A stretch of 64,000 nt of DNA from Winogradskyella sp. (GTDB taxonomy: Bacteria; Bacteroidota; Bacteroidia; Flavobacteriales; Flavobacteriaceae), in assembly GCA_028383925.1 (NCBI GenBank), contig JAOEWO010000009.1, forward strand, positions 17,465 to 81,464. Direction: 5' to 3'. The notes beneath the pieces were generated by a model. It did not search any database and was not told the origin of the DNA. It saw nothing but the letters and a program-made list of their open reading frames with translations. This document shows positions 34,324 to 42,912 of this stretch, piece after piece. Within the stretch, counting starts at the first letter, position 1. Each line of letters opens with the position of its first letter. A program made the position numbers and the translations under genes.

Positions 34324-37080
34324 ATGGATAAATATTCCTTTCTAAACGCAGCACATACAGCATATTTTGCTGATTTATACGACCAATATCTTAAAAACCC
34401 AGATTCTGTTGAGCCAAGTTGGCGTGCCTTTTTTCAAGGTTACGACTTCGGTTCTGAAAATTACGGAATGGAGGGTGAAATCGTTGAGGGTGTATCTGCA
34501 CAAATACCAGAACAACTTCAAAAAGAATTTCAGATTTTAAACCTTATAGATGGTTACAGAAACAGGGGGCACTTGTTTACAAAAACAAACCCAGTAAGAG
34601 CCAGACGTAAGTATGAGCCTACTCTAGAAATAGAAAACTTTGGTTTATCTAAAAACGATTTAGAATCTAAGTTTTCTGCAGGTGAAGTTTTAGGTTTAAG
34701 TGCAGCAACGCTTCAAGATATTATAGATCATTTAGAGCGCATTTATTGCGACTCTATCGGTGTAGAATACATGTATATAAGAAAGCCCGAAGAAATTCAG
34801 TGGATTCAGAAGAAGCTTAATATAAACGATAACCATCCTACTTTTTCTGCAGAAGAAAAGAAAAATATATTAAGAAAACTTAACGAAGCTGTTTCCTTTG
34901 AGACTTTTTTACATACCAAATACGTTGGTCAAAAGCGTTTTTCTTTAGAAGGAAACGAGTCGCTTATTCCTGCACTAGATGCACTTATTGAGACGGCAGC
35001 CGGCTATGGTGTTAAGGAATTTGTTATGGGTATGGCGCATCGTGGTCGTTTAAGTACATTAACAAATATTTTTGGCAAATCAGCACAAGATATTTTTAGT
35101 GAGTTTGATGGTAAAGATTACGAAGAGGAAGTATTTGATGGTGATGTAAAGTACCATTTAGGTTGGACCAGTGATCGCGAAACCAATAACGGAAAGAAAA
35201 TAAACCTAAGTATAGCACCAAATCCCTCTCACTTAGAGACTGTAGGTGCTGTTGTAGAAGGTATTGCGAGAGCAAAACAAGATAAAAAAGAAGTTGAAGA
35301 CGCATCACAGGTTTTACCAATTGTTGTACATGGTGACGCTGCAATTGCAGGTCAAGGTCTAGTATATGAGCTTGTGCAAATGGCACAGTTAGAAGGCTAT
35401 AAAACTAACGGAACCATACATATAGTTGTTAATAATCAAATTGGTTTTACAACTAATTATTTAGACGGTCGCTCAAGTACCTATTGTACAGATGTTGGTA
35501 AAGTGACGTTATCGCCAGTATTACACGTAAATTCTGATGATGCTGAGTCTGTAGTGCATGCTATTTTATTTGCATTGCATTTTAGAATGAAATTTAAACG
35601 CGACGTTTTTATAGATTTACTAGGGTACAGAAAATACGGCCATAACGAAGGTGATGAGCCTAAGTTTACACAACCTTTACTTTATAAAGCCATATCAAAA
35701 CATAAAAACCCCAGAGATATTTACGCAGAACGTTTATTGTCTGAAGGTGTTATTGCTGAAGGTTACGTTGCCAAAATAGAAAAAGAATACAAAGATAAGC
35801 TTGAAGAAAAGCTAGAAGATTCTAGAAAAATTGAGAAGACCGTTATTTCTCGTTTTATGCACGAACAGTGGAAAGATTTTGTGCGTGTAGATGAATCAGA
35901 AATGATGAAGCCTGTAGATACAACGGTTTCAAAAGATCTTTTAAAAGATATTACTAAAGTTGTTTCTAATTTACCAGAAGATAAAAAGTTTATAAGAAAG
36001 ATTCAGCGTTTAATAGAATCTCGCCAAACCATGTTCGATGAGAATCGTTTAGATTGGGCAATGGCAGAGCACTTAGCTTATGGTACTTTATTATCAGAAG
36101 GCTTTAATGTTAGAATTTCTGGGCAAGATGTAGAGCGTGGTACATTTTCGCATAGACATGCTGTTGTTAAGGTAGAAGATAGCGAAGAAGAAATAATTTT
36201 GTTAAAAAATGTTGCTGAAGCGCAAGGTCAATTCAATATTTTTAATTCATCATTGTCAGAATATGGTGTTGTTGGTTTTGATTATGGTTATGCCATGGCA
36301 AGTCCTAATACACTTGTTATATGGGAAGCTCAATTTGGAGATTTCAGTAACGGTGCTCAGATAATGATAGACCAGTACATTTCTTCTGGTGAAGACAAAT
36401 GGAAAACACAAAACGGATTAGTAATGTTATTGCCACATGGTTACGAAGGTCAAGGTGCAGAGCACTCGTCGGGTCGCATGGAGCGCTATTTACAAGTGTG
36501 TGCTAAAGATAATATGTTTGTTGCAGATTGTACAACACCGGCCAACATGTTCCATTTAATTAGAAGGCAAATGAAGGTTAATTATAGAAAGCCTTTAATC
36601 ATATTTACACCAAAAAGTTTATTACGTCATCCAAAAGTAGTGTCGTCTGTAGATGATTTTGCAAACGGAAGTTTTGAGATGTTAATAGATGATGAAACCG
36701 CAAATGTAGACCATGTAAAAACATTAGTTTTTGTTACAGGTAAGTTTTATTACGACTTACTAGAGGTCCAAGAAAAACTAGAAAGAACAGATATTGCATT
36801 AGTAAGAGTAGAGCAGTTGTTTCCGTTACCAGCAGAAGCGATGCGAAATGTTATTAAGAAATATAAAAATGTAGACGATATTGTTTGGGCACAAGAAGAA
36901 CCAAGAAATATGGGTGCTTACAGCCATATGTTAATGCATTTAGAGGAAGCAAAACAATTTAGATCTGCAAGCAGAAGACCTTATGGTGCACCTGCAGCAG
37001 GTAGTTCTGTGCGTTCAAAAATAAGACACCAAGAAGTTATAGATTACGTTTTTGATAAAACCAAAAACAACCAAAGATAA
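34324..37080 (+). CDS. sucA: 2-oxoglutarate dehydrogenase E1 component
   Basis: 918-residue thiamine-diphosphate decarboxylase of the TCA cycle. The N-terminal segment YFADLYDQYLKNPDSVEPSW docks to E2. Active-site parts are GMAHRGRLSTLTNI, the TPP-binding GDAAIAGQGLVYE, and VNNQIGFTTN; the C-terminal transketolase half carries LLPHGYEGQGAEHSSGRMER. A -7 element TATTTTTG lies at 34277-34284. sucB follows after 44 bp; the lipoamide dehydrogenase (E3) is not in this window. Confidence 0.96.
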   Translation: MDKYSFLNAAHTAYFADLYDQYLKNPDSVEPSWRAFFQGYDFGSENYGMEGEIVEGVSAQIPEQLQKEFQILNLIDGYRNRGHLFTKTNPVRARRKYEPTLEIENFGLSKNDLESKFSAGEVLGLSAATLQDIIDHLERIYCDSIGVEYMYIRKPEEIQWIQKKLNINDNHPTFSAEEKKNILRKLNEAVSFETFLHTKYVGQKRFSLEGNESLIPALDALIETAAGYGVKEFVMGMAHRGRLSTLTNIFGKSAQDIFSEFDGKDYEEEVFDGDVKYHLGWTSDRETNNGKKINLSIAPNPSHLETVGAVVEGIARAKQDKKEVEDASQVLPIVVHGDAAIAGQGLVYELVQMAQLEGYKTNGTIHIVVNNQIGFTTNYLDGRSSTYCTDVGKVTLSPVLHVNSDDAESVVHAILFALHFRMKFKRDVFIDLLGYRKYGHNEGDEPKFTQPLLYKAISKHKNPRDIYAERLLSEGVIAEGYVAKIEKEYKDKLEEKLEDSRKIEKTVISRFMHEQWKDFVRVDESEMMKPVDTTVSKDLLKDITKVVSNLPEDKKFIRKIQRLIESRQTMFDENRLDWAMAEHLAYGTLLSEGFNVRISGQDVERGTFSHRHAVVKVEDSEEEIILLKNVAEAQGQFNIFNSSLSEYGVVGFDYGYAMASPNTLVIWEAQFGDFSNGAQIMIDQYISSGEDKWKTQNGLVMLLPHGYEGQGAEHSSGRMERYLQVCAKDNMFVADCTTPANMFHLIRRQMKVNYRKPLIIFTPKSLLRHPKVVSSVDDFANGSFEMLIDDETANVDHVKTLVFVTGKFYYDLLEVQEKLERTDIALVRVEQLFPLPAEAMRNVIKKYKNVDDIVWAQEEPRNMGAYSHMLMHLEEAKQFRSASRRPYGAPAAGSSVRSKIRHQEVIDYVFDKTKNNQR

Positions 37081-37124
37081 AAACAATACAACTCAAATTT
37101 AGAGCTTAAATAAAGATAAAGCCC

Positions 37125-38357
37125 ATGATTTTAGAAATGAAAGTGCCTTCACCAGGCGAATCGATTACTGAAGTAGAAATTGCAGAATGGCTAGTGCAAG
37201 ATGGAGATTACGTAGAAAAAGATCAAGCCATAGCAGAAGTAGATAGTGATAAAGCGACTTTAGAATTACCTGCAGAAGCTAGTGGAATAATTACATTGGC
37301 CGATGCTGATGGTAATAGATATGAAGAAGGTGACCCTGTTGTGGTAGGTGCAGTTGTATGTTTAATAGATACAAGCGCAGCTAAACCAGAAGGTGGCGAT
37401 GCTGCTGTGAAAACAGAAATTAAAGAAGCAGCTCCTAAGAAAGCGGAGCCAAAACCTATAGTTGCCGAAACAAAAACCTACGCAACTGGTACTGCTAGTC
37501 CTGCTGCTAAGAAAATTTTAGCAGAAAAAGGAATGAATGCAAGTACTGTGTCAGGCACTGGTAAAGACGGTAGAGTAACTAAAGATGATGCTGTAAATGC
37601 GGTACCATCTATGGGTACACCAACAGGTGGAAGTAGAGGGACGTCTCGTAGCAAAATGTCAATGTTACGTCGTAAAGTAGCCGAACGTTTAGTAGAAGCT
37701 AAAAATACAACGGCAATGTTAACCACATTTAATGAGGTTAACATGACACCCATTTTTGAGTTACGTAAACAATACAAAGAGCAGTTTAAAGCTAAGCATG
37801 GAGTGGGTCTTGGTTTTATGAGTTTCTTTAGTTTGGCAGTTGTTAGAGCGTTAAAAATGTATCCTGCTGTAAACTCAATGATAGACGGTAAAGAAATGTT
37901 GTCTTACGATTTTGTAGATATTAGTATTGCTGTATCTGGCCCTAAAGGACTAATGGTACCAGTGATTAGAAATGCAGAAAACTTATCGTTTAGAGGTATT
38001 GAGTCTGAAGTGAAACGCTTAGCTATTAGAGCAAGAGAAGGTGAAATCACTGTAGATGAGATGACTGGTGGAACATTTACTATCACCAATGGTGGTGTTT
38101 TTGGAAGTATGTTATCTACACCAATAATAAATCCTCCACAGAGTGGTATTTTAGGTATGCATAATATTATAGAGCGACCAATAGCTGTAGATGGTAAAGT
38201 TGAAATTCATCCTATGATGTATGTGGCTTTATCATATGATCATAGAATTATTGACGGTAAAGAATCTGTAGGTTTCTTAGTTGCAGTTAAAGATGCATTA
38301 GAAAATCCTGAAGAATTATTAATGGATAATAATTTAAACAAGGTTTTAGAATTATAA
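37125..38357 (+). CDS. sucB: 2-oxoglutarate dehydrogenase E2, dihydrolipoyllysine succinyltransferase
   Basis: 410 residues: an N-terminal lipoyl domain with lipoylated K43 ([10 protein letters not shown]), an Ala/Pro/Lys linker, a peripheral-subunit-binding domain ([17 protein letters not shown] ... [11 protein letters not shown]), and the catalytic domain with H373 and D377 in [11 protein letters not shown]. It accepts the succinyl group made by SucA. Same operon as sucA; a bidirectional terminator follows at 38381-38413. Confidence 0.96.
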   Translation: MILEMKVPSPGESITEVEIAEWLVQDGDYVEKDQAIAEVDSDKATLELPAEASGIITLADADGNRYEEGDPVVVGAVVCLIDTSAAKPEGGDAAVKTEIKEAAPKKAEPKPIVAETKTYATGTASPAAKKILAEKGMNASTVSGTGKDGRVTKDDAVNAVPSMGTPTGGSRGTSRSKMSMLRRKVAERLVEAKNTTAMLTTFNEVNMTPIFELRKQYKEQFKAKHGVGLGFMSFFSLAVVRALKMYPAVNSMIDGKEMLSYDFVDISIAVSGPKGLMVPVIRNAENLSFRGIESEVKRLAIRAREGEITVDEMTGGTFTITNGGVFGSMLSTPIINPPQSGILGMHNIIERPIAVDGKVEIHPMMYVALSYDHRIIDGKESVGFLVAVKDALENPEELLMDNNLNKVLEL

Positions 38358-38380
38358 ATTAATCTATAATTTTAAAATAT

Positions 38381-38413
38381 AAAAAAGCGCAATCATTTAT
38401 GATTGCGCTTTTT
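38381..38413. terminator. Bidirectional terminator after sucB
   Basis: Perfect 15-bp stem AAAAAGCGCAATCAT / ATGATTGCGCTTTTT with a 2-nt loop. It also lies 28 bp beyond the stop of the small minus-strand peptide at 38441. Confidence 0.9.
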
Positions 38414-38440
38414 CTCCTTACAATAAGTAACTAACTAAAA

Positions 38441-38554
38441 TTAACTAAAAAAATTGACTGCAATATTTGCTGATATTACAAGTATAGAACTAAGAATAAG
38501 TAGAATTATAACTAGCTTATCTTTTTTTGAATAATTGTCTTTCATTGTCTGCAT
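38441..38554 (-). CDS. 37-residue single-pass membrane peptide
   Basis: The minus strand reads MQTMKDNYSKKDK and then the hydrophobic helix LVIILLILSSILVISANIAV, ending NFFS. The charged, lysine-rich N-terminus and one helix are typical of small membrane proteins. It has its own downstream terminator (38381-38413) and an upstream one (38573-38608). A second ATG at 38545 is possible. I recognise no family. It belongs to the tandem of short units between sucB and the response regulator. Confidence 0.45.
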   Translation of the reverse strand: MQTMKDNYSKKDKLVIILLILSSILVISANIAVNFFS

Positions 38555-38572
38555 AGATATATTGGGTTTTTT

Positions 38573-38608
38573 AAAAAGCTCTAAATTTTAAATTAAATTT
38601 AGAGCTTT
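38573..38608 (-). terminator. Intrinsic terminator, unit B
   Basis: 14-bp perfect stem AAAGCTCTAAATTT / AAATTTAGAGCTTT (38575-38588 with 38595-38608), followed by a T-run on the minus strand. No protein gene ends just upstream of it, so a short non-coding transcript is implied. Confidence 0.7.
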
Positions 38609-38665
38609 AGAAACTTAAATTTGGGGCAAAAATTAATAGGCAATGTAAAATTCGGAATAATTTAG
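38609..38665 (-). ncRNA. Possible small RNA, unit B
   Basis: A possible minus-strand transcript starting just after the palindromic element at 38657-38693 and ending in the terminator at 38573-38608. It has no open frame. The promoter is not clear (TAGTATGG at the -7 position). Support comes from the parallel layout with unit A. Confidence 0.25.
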
Positions 38666-38693
38666 ACACCATACTATACGTAACTTTACGTAT
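38657..38693 (-). promoter_or_regulatory. Palindromic element, copy 1 of a 37-bp direct duplication
   Basis: Identical at 35 of 37 positions to 38839-38875. Contains the palindrome ATACGTAACTTTACGTAT (38676-38693; 8-bp arms, 2-bp centre). This shape suits a dimeric regulator, possibly the NarL-type response regulator encoded next door; that link is inference. Confidence 0.6.
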
Positions 38694-38746
38694 TTTTTGG
38701 TTTTTATTACGCTTTTGGCTCATTTTGGTACTTTTTAAAAAAAGTA

Positions 38747-38772
38747 AAGCCTTGGATTTTCATCCAAGGCTT
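38747..38772 (-). terminator. Intrinsic terminator, unit A
   Basis: Stem AAGCCTTGGAT / ATCCAAGGCTT with a 4-nt loop, then TTACTTTTTTT on the minus strand. Confidence 0.7.
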
Positions 38773-38845
38773 AATAATCCCTAAGAACTAATTAATAGCT
38801 CGTTATTAACCCTAATTAATAACGCTGTAAATATCCGTATAATTT
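38773..38845 (-). ncRNA. Possible small RNA, unit A
   Basis: Between palindrome copy 2 and the terminator at 38747-38772 the minus strand holds a perfect 9-bp hairpin CGTTATTAA / TTAATAACG (38801-38809 with 38816-38824) and no open frame. A near-consensus -7 element TAGTTTGG lies inside the duplicated segment. A structured RNA of about 100 nt including the terminator is plausible. It might instead be an extended 3' UTR of the response-regulator mRNA. Confidence 0.3.
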
Positions 38846-38875
38846 AGATACCAAACTATACGTAACTTTACGTAT
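38839..38875 (-). promoter_or_regulatory. Palindromic element, copy 2 of a 37-bp direct duplication
   Basis: Second copy, offset exactly 182 bp from copy 1, with the identical palindrome at 38858-38875. It begins 18 bp beyond the stop of the response-regulator gene. Confidence 0.6.
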
Positions 38876-38892
38876 ATTTCATTTATTTTATA

Positions 38893-39516
38893 TTAAATAA
38901 ATTCGCTATTTTCTTTAGCCCAAATCAGTAAACTATTTTGTTTACGCTCTAGCTTAAGCTTTTTAATAATATTACTCTTATGTTTTTCTACCGTTCTTGT
39001 AGATATAGATAATAACGCACCAATCTCAACTCCTGTTTTATTGTTAGAGATATACCTAAGTATGTTTTTTTCGTGTGTTGTTAATGTATTAAGATATTGT
39101 GGTTGGTTTTTTAATTCTAAAAAATTAAGTAGTTCTGGGCTAAAATAAGGCCGGTCTTTAATAACTGATGCGATACAATTTTCTATTTCTTCTAAAGCAA
39201 ATTCTTTTAGTACATAACCAAATACACCAATAGACTTTGCTATATTGTAGGTGGTTTCATCTTTTTCAAAAGTAATTAAGACAATTTTAGTGGCCAGTTT
39301 GTCTTTTTTACATTTTTCTGCAATTTCTAAGCCCGTAAGAAAAGGCATTTTAATATCTAAAATTGCAATATCTGGTGCGTGAGCTTTAATTAAAGATAAT
39401 GCTTCTTTGCCATTTTTGGCAGAAGCTAAAACGTTAAAACGTTGTTCAATAAGATAATCATTTAACCCTTTAAGTACTAAAGGGTGATCATCTGCTATTA
39501 TTATAGAAGGATTCAT
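38893..39516 (-). CDS. Response regulator, NarL/LuxR family
   Basis: 207 residues: a receiver domain with acidic pocket D9-D10, phospho-acceptor D54 (AILDIKMP) and conserved Lys in GYVLKE, then a LuxR-type HTH (LTTHEKNILRYISNN ... ISTRTVEKHKSNIIKKLKL, about 140-190). No histidine kinase is encoded nearby, so it is an orphan. A -7-like TATCTTTA lies upstream at about 39547-39554. The duplicated palindromes directly downstream are candidate targets. Confidence 0.92.
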   Translation of the reverse strand: MNPSIIIADDHPLVLKGLNDYLIEQRFNVLASAKNGKEALSLIKAHAPDIAILDIKMPFLTGLEIAEKCKKDKLATKIVLITFEKDETTYNIAKSIGVFGYVLKEFALEEIENCIASVIKDRPYFSPELLNFLELKNQPQYLNTLTTHEKNILRYISNNKTGVEIGALLSISTRTVEKHKSNIIKKLKLERKQNSLLIWAKENSEFI

Positions 39517-39574
39517 GTTGCTATTAATTCTGTTCTATGTTAAAGATATAAAGATTCTCGAGGTTTTATAGGGC

Positions 39575-40015
39575 TTATAGTTTTAAGTACAAGTTTTTTT
39601 TATCGTAGTCTATAATCGCTTTTGCTTTTTTTAAAACATCTGCACCTATAATACCATCTACAGGTTCTGCATTATGTTTTACAAGACCTTCATTAACATG
39701 AGAAAGGTTAAATAGTATAATTGCAAAATTTACTTTTTTCCATTTCCCAATCTTCAAGTTGTTAGACTTTGAAACTTTGGTTAACATATTAGATGCGCCA
39801 GCACCCACTGCTTTTATTTCAGAATCTTTAACTTTTAAATTAAAACGTTCAATCGCTTCAAAACCTACACAGCTACTAGAGGCGCCAGTATCTAAAATAA
39901 AACGTCCTTTAATATTATTAATAGATGCTTTTATTTCAAAATGATTGGTTTTGGTCAGTTTCAATTTTATTTTAGAATAACCTTTGTCTATGAGGTGCGT
40001 TTTTAGTGTATTCAT
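39575..40015 (-). CDS. Retropepsin-like aspartic protease
   Basis: 146 residues with one aspartic-protease signature, D42-T-G-A-S (RFILDTGASSSCVG), and the matching C-terminal hydrophobic-Gly segment DGIIGADVLKKAKAIIDY. Single-motif members of clan AA act as dimers like retroviral pepsins. No signal peptide or membrane segment is seen, so a cytoplasmic location is likely; substrate unknown. Divergent from tatD with only about 60 bp between starts. Confidence 0.85.
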   Translation of the reverse strand: MNTLKTHLIDKGYSKIKLKLTKTNHFEIKASINNIKGRFILDTGASSSCVGFEAIERFNLKVKDSEIKAVGAGASNMLTKVSKSNNLKIGKWKKVNFAIILFNLSHVNEGLVKHNAEPVDGIIGADVLKKAKAIIDYDKKNLYLKL

Positions 40016-40063
40016 TGTTGCAATTTGTGTAAATATAGTAAATGGAATAACGGATTAAACATT

Positions 40064-40071
40064 TACTTTTG
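40064..40071 (+). promoter_or_regulatory. -7 element 4 nt before the tatD start
   Basis: TACTTTTG fits TAnnTTTG. Its 4-nt distance to the ATG at 40076 implies a leaderless transcript and supports that start over an upstream ATG at 40025. Confidence 0.5.
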
Positions 40072-40075
40072 CAGT

Positions 40076-40843
40076 ATGATTATTACAGATACACATACAC
40101 ATTTATATAGTGAGGCTTTTGATGATGATAGATCAGAAATGATTCAACGTGCTATAAATGCTAATGTGAAACGGTTTTTTATACCAGCAATAGACTCAAC
40201 ATACACGGCGTCTATGTTTCAGTTAGAAAAAGATTTCCCAGACTATGTTTTTTTAATGATGGGTTTGCACCCTACGCATGTTAAAGAAAATTATAAAGAA
40301 GAATTAAAACATGTTGAAGACCAGCTTGCCAATCGAAAATTTTATGCAGTTGGTGAAATTGGCATAGATCTTTATTGGGATAAAAGCACGTTAGGTATTC
40401 AAATAGAAGCTTTTAGATATCAAATTAATTTAGCAAAACAATATAAACTCCCCATAGTAATTCATTGTAGAGAAGCTTTTAACGAAATATTTGAAGTTTT
40501 AGAACAAGAAAAATCTGATGATTTATTTGGTATTTTTCATTGCTTCAGTGGCACTTTAGAGCAAGCTAAACAAGCCATTTCTTATAATATGAAATTAGGT
40601 ATAGGCGGTGTGGTTACCTTTAAGAATGGTAAAATAGATCAGTTTATAAACCAAATAGATACCAAACATATTGTTTTAGAGACAGATGCACCTTACTTAG
40701 CACCCAAGCCTTATCGAGGTAAACGTAACGAAAGTTTATATATTAATAAGGTATTAGAAAAATTATCCGAACTTTACCAAATAAGCGAAAAAGAATTGGC
40801 TGAGATTACTACAGAAAATTCAAAAGCTATATTCGGAATTTAA
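40076..40843 (+). CDS. tatD: TatD-family metal-dependent hydrolase (deoxyribonuclease)
   Basis: 255 residues from the ATG at 40076; the in-frame ATG at 40025 lies upstream of the promoter and would add 17 non-homologous residues. Metal ligands: H7-x-H9 in TDTHTHLY, the Glu in AVGEIGIDLYWD, His in VIHCREAF and IFHCFSGT, and Asp in LETDAPYLAPKPYRGKRNE. TatD enzymes are 3'-exonucleases or quality-control nucleases. ansA begins 4 bp after the stop, so the two form an operon. Confidence 0.92.
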   Translation: MIITDTHTHLYSEAFDDDRSEMIQRAINANVKRFFIPAIDSTYTASMFQLEKDFPDYVFLMMGLHPTHVKENYKEELKHVEDQLANRKFYAVGEIGIDLYWDKSTLGIQIEAFRYQINLAKQYKLPIVIHCREAFNEIFEVLEQEKSDDLFGIFHCFSGTLEQAKQAISYNMKLGIGGVVTFKNGKIDQFINQIDTKHIVLETDAPYLAPKPYRGKRNESLYINKVLEKLSELYQISEKELAEITTENSKAIFGI

Positions 40844-40847
40844 AATT

Positions 40848-41873
40848 ATGCAAAAGCAAAATATTTTATTAATATACACAGGTGGTACTATCGGAATGAT
40901 AAAAGATGCCGATACTGGCACTTTGAGGGCTTTCGATTTTAATAATATCTTAACTAGAATACCAGAATTACGCCTTTTAGACTGTAATATAGAAACTGTT
41001 TCTTTTAAGGCACCTATAGACTCATCTAATATGAGTCCTAAATATTGGTCAGATATTGCCAAAATAATAGAAGGTAATTACAATAAATTTGATGGCTTTG
41101 TTGTTTTACATGGCAGTGATACTATGAGTTACTCTGCATCTGCATTAAGTTTTATGCTAGAGAACTTAAACAAGCCTGTTGTTTTTACAGGGTCTCAATT
41201 ACCAATTGGAGATTTACGTACAGACGCTAAAGAAAATTTAATTACATCTATTCAAATGGCATCCTTACATGTTAATGGTGTGCCAGTAATAAGAGAAGTT
41301 GCGTTGTATTTTGAATATAAATTATACAGAGGTAATAGAACCACAAAAATAAATGCAGAACATTTTGAAGCTTTCGATTCACTTAATTACCCACATTTAG
41401 CTGAGTCTGGCGTGCATTTAAATATTAATAAAGAAGCATTACTAAAACCCAATAGTGGCAAAAAATTAATTGTACGTACAGCTATGGATACCAATGTTGG
41501 TATTCTAAAATTATTTCCAGGGATTTCAAAACCTATAATAGAAGCGATATTGACAAGCCCACTAATTAAGGGGTTAATTATAGAAACTTATGGTTCTGGT
41601 AACGCTACAAATGAAGATTGGTTTATTACATTACTAAAAAAAGCAATAAGTAACGGACTCTATGTAGTTAACGTTACTCAATGTGCAGGAGGGAGTGTAG
41701 CTATGGGGCAATATGAAACAAGTTCTCAGCTAAAATCTATAGGTGTAATTTCAGGAAGAGATATTACAACAGAAGCAGCTATAACTAAACTAATGTACCT
41801 ATTAGGAGAAAAAATAGGGGCAAATAATTTCCAATTCATATTTGAAACATCGTTAAGAGGTGAAATGACCTAA
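40848..41873 (+). CDS. ansA: Type I (cytoplasmic) L-asparaginase
   Basis: 341 residues; hydrolyses asparagine to aspartate and ammonia. Catalytic motifs: TGGTIGM with T14 and the second threonine region LHGSDTMSYSASALSF; later DLRTDAKENLI. No signal peptide, which fits the cytosolic type I enzyme. Second gene of the tatD unit. Confidence 0.93.
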   Translation: MQKQNILLIYTGGTIGMIKDADTGTLRAFDFNNILTRIPELRLLDCNIETVSFKAPIDSSNMSPKYWSDIAKIIEGNYNKFDGFVVLHGSDTMSYSASALSFMLENLNKPVVFTGSQLPIGDLRTDAKENLITSIQMASLHVNGVPVIREVALYFEYKLYRGNRTTKINAEHFEAFDSLNYPHLAESGVHLNINKEALLKPNSGKKLIVRTAMDTNVGILKLFPGISKPIIEAILTSPLIKGLIIETYGSGNATNEDWFITLLKKAISNGLYVVNVTQCAGGSVAMGQYETSSQLKSIGVISGRDITTEAAITKLMYLLGEKIGANNFQFIFETSLRGEMT

Positions 41874-41949
41874 AATTAACGTAGTAAATTTTACGGTTTG
41901 AAGTTTTTTTCGTTATTTGCCTCTCTGTAATTTGTTTTTTAAAATTTAG

Positions 41950-42037
41950 AGAGAGGTGGCCGAGTGGTCGAAGGCGCACGCCTGGAAAGTGTGTATACTC
42001 CAAAAGGGTATCGAGGGTTCGAATCCCTTCCTCTCTG
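41950..42037 (+). tRNA. tRNA-Ser, anticodon GGA
   Basis: 88-nt type II tRNA. Acceptor stem AGAGAGG pairs with CCTCTCT and the discriminator is G42037. The D-arm GGCCGAGTGGTCGAAGGC, anticodon loop CTGGAAA with GGA at 41984-41986, the serine long variable arm, and the T-loop TTCGAAT are all present. CCA is not encoded (CTT follows). Reads UCC and UCU codons. Confidence 0.97.
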
Positions 42038-42112
42038 CTTATATTTTAAGGAGTAGTTACATTTATTTTTTTATCTTTAACCCTTTAACTAATAAAATTA
42101 AGATTAAGAACA

Positions 42113-42901
42113 ATGAAAAGATTATTTTCTATCCTCGCCATAACATGCTTAATGGCCATCGGAACTGTTAATGCTAATGCAACAACACTAGCTGTAACAA
42201 GTGCAACAACTGTAACAAGTGCAACAACTGTAACAAGTGTAATTCAGGCAGATGAAACTGCTGAAGAAAATTTGAGTTTCCATCAAGAATTAAAAAAGCG
42301 TTTTATTGAAGGTGGACCTGGTTTTATGGGTATTGTATTACTATGTTTAATTCTTGGATTAGCAATTGCTATTGAAAGAATTATTTATTTAAACTTATCT
42401 ACAACAAACACTAAAAAATTAACACAAAACGTAGAAGATGCTTTAGCTTCTGGTGGTATTGAAGCTGCTAAAGAAGTTTGTAGAAATACAAAAGGGCCAG
42501 TTGCTTCTATTTTCTATCAAGGTCTAGACAGAGCTGATGAAGATATTGATGCTGCTGAAAAAGCTGTAGTCGCTTATGGTGGTGTACAAATGGGACAATT
42601 AGAAAAGAATGTGTCTTGGATTTCTTTATTTATAGCTTTAGCACCAATGCTTGGTTTTATGGGTACAGTAATCGGTATGATTTCTGCCTTTGATAAGATT
42701 GAAGCTGCAGGTGATATGAATCCTTCTTTAGTAGCAGGTGGTATTAAAGTAGCACTTTTAACAACTGTATTTGGTCTTATTGTGGCTATTATACTTCAAA
42801 TTTTCTATAATTATATCATCGCTAAAATAGATAGCATTGTAAATGATATGGAAGATGCGTCAATTACATTGATGGATTTATTAGTAAAACACAAAAAATA
42901 A
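42113..42901 (+). CDS. exbB: MotA/TolQ/ExbB proton-channel protein
   Basis: 262 residues. An N-terminal signal-like helix (1-25) leads into a threonine-rich segment containing a tandem repeat (VTSATT twice), then three transmembrane helices: about 75-95, and the pair WISLFIALAPMLGFMGTVIGMI and VALLTTVFGLIVAIILQIFYN. This is the stator unit that uses proton-motive force to drive TonB or Tol. First of four genes with 6-12 bp spacing: exbB, a membrane protein and two exbD. Confidence 0.9.
   Translation: MKRLFSILAITCLMAIGTVNANATTLAVTSATTVTSATTVTSVIQADETAEENLSFHQELKKRFIEGGPGFMGIVLLCLILGLAIAIERIIYLNLSTTNTKKLTQNVEDALASGGIEAAKEVCRNTKGPVASIFYQGLDRADEDIDAAEKAVVAYGGVQMGQLEKNVSWISLFIALAPMLGFMGTVIGMISAFDKIEAAGDMNPSLVAGGIKVALLTTVFGLIVAIILQIFYNYIIAKIDSIVNDMEDASITLMDLLVKHKK
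42194..42240 (+). repeat. 18-bp tandem repeat inside exbB
   Basis: Two full copies of GTAACAAGTGCAACAACT (42194-42211, 42212-42229) and a partial third. It encodes repeated VTSATT just after the signal-like helix. Copy number can change without a frameshift since the unit is 18 bp. Confidence 0.9.
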
Positions 42902-42912
42902 GACATTAAATT

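Noticed and set aside
41956..42171. 71-codon plus-strand frame starting MAEWSKAHAWK
   Set aside because: It is the translation of the tRNA-Ser sequence itself (the well-known MAEWSKA artefact) running into the exbB leader.
42194..42240. Tandem repeat as a CRISPR-like array
   Set aside because: Units are 18 bp and contiguous without spacers, and they lie inside a coding frame.
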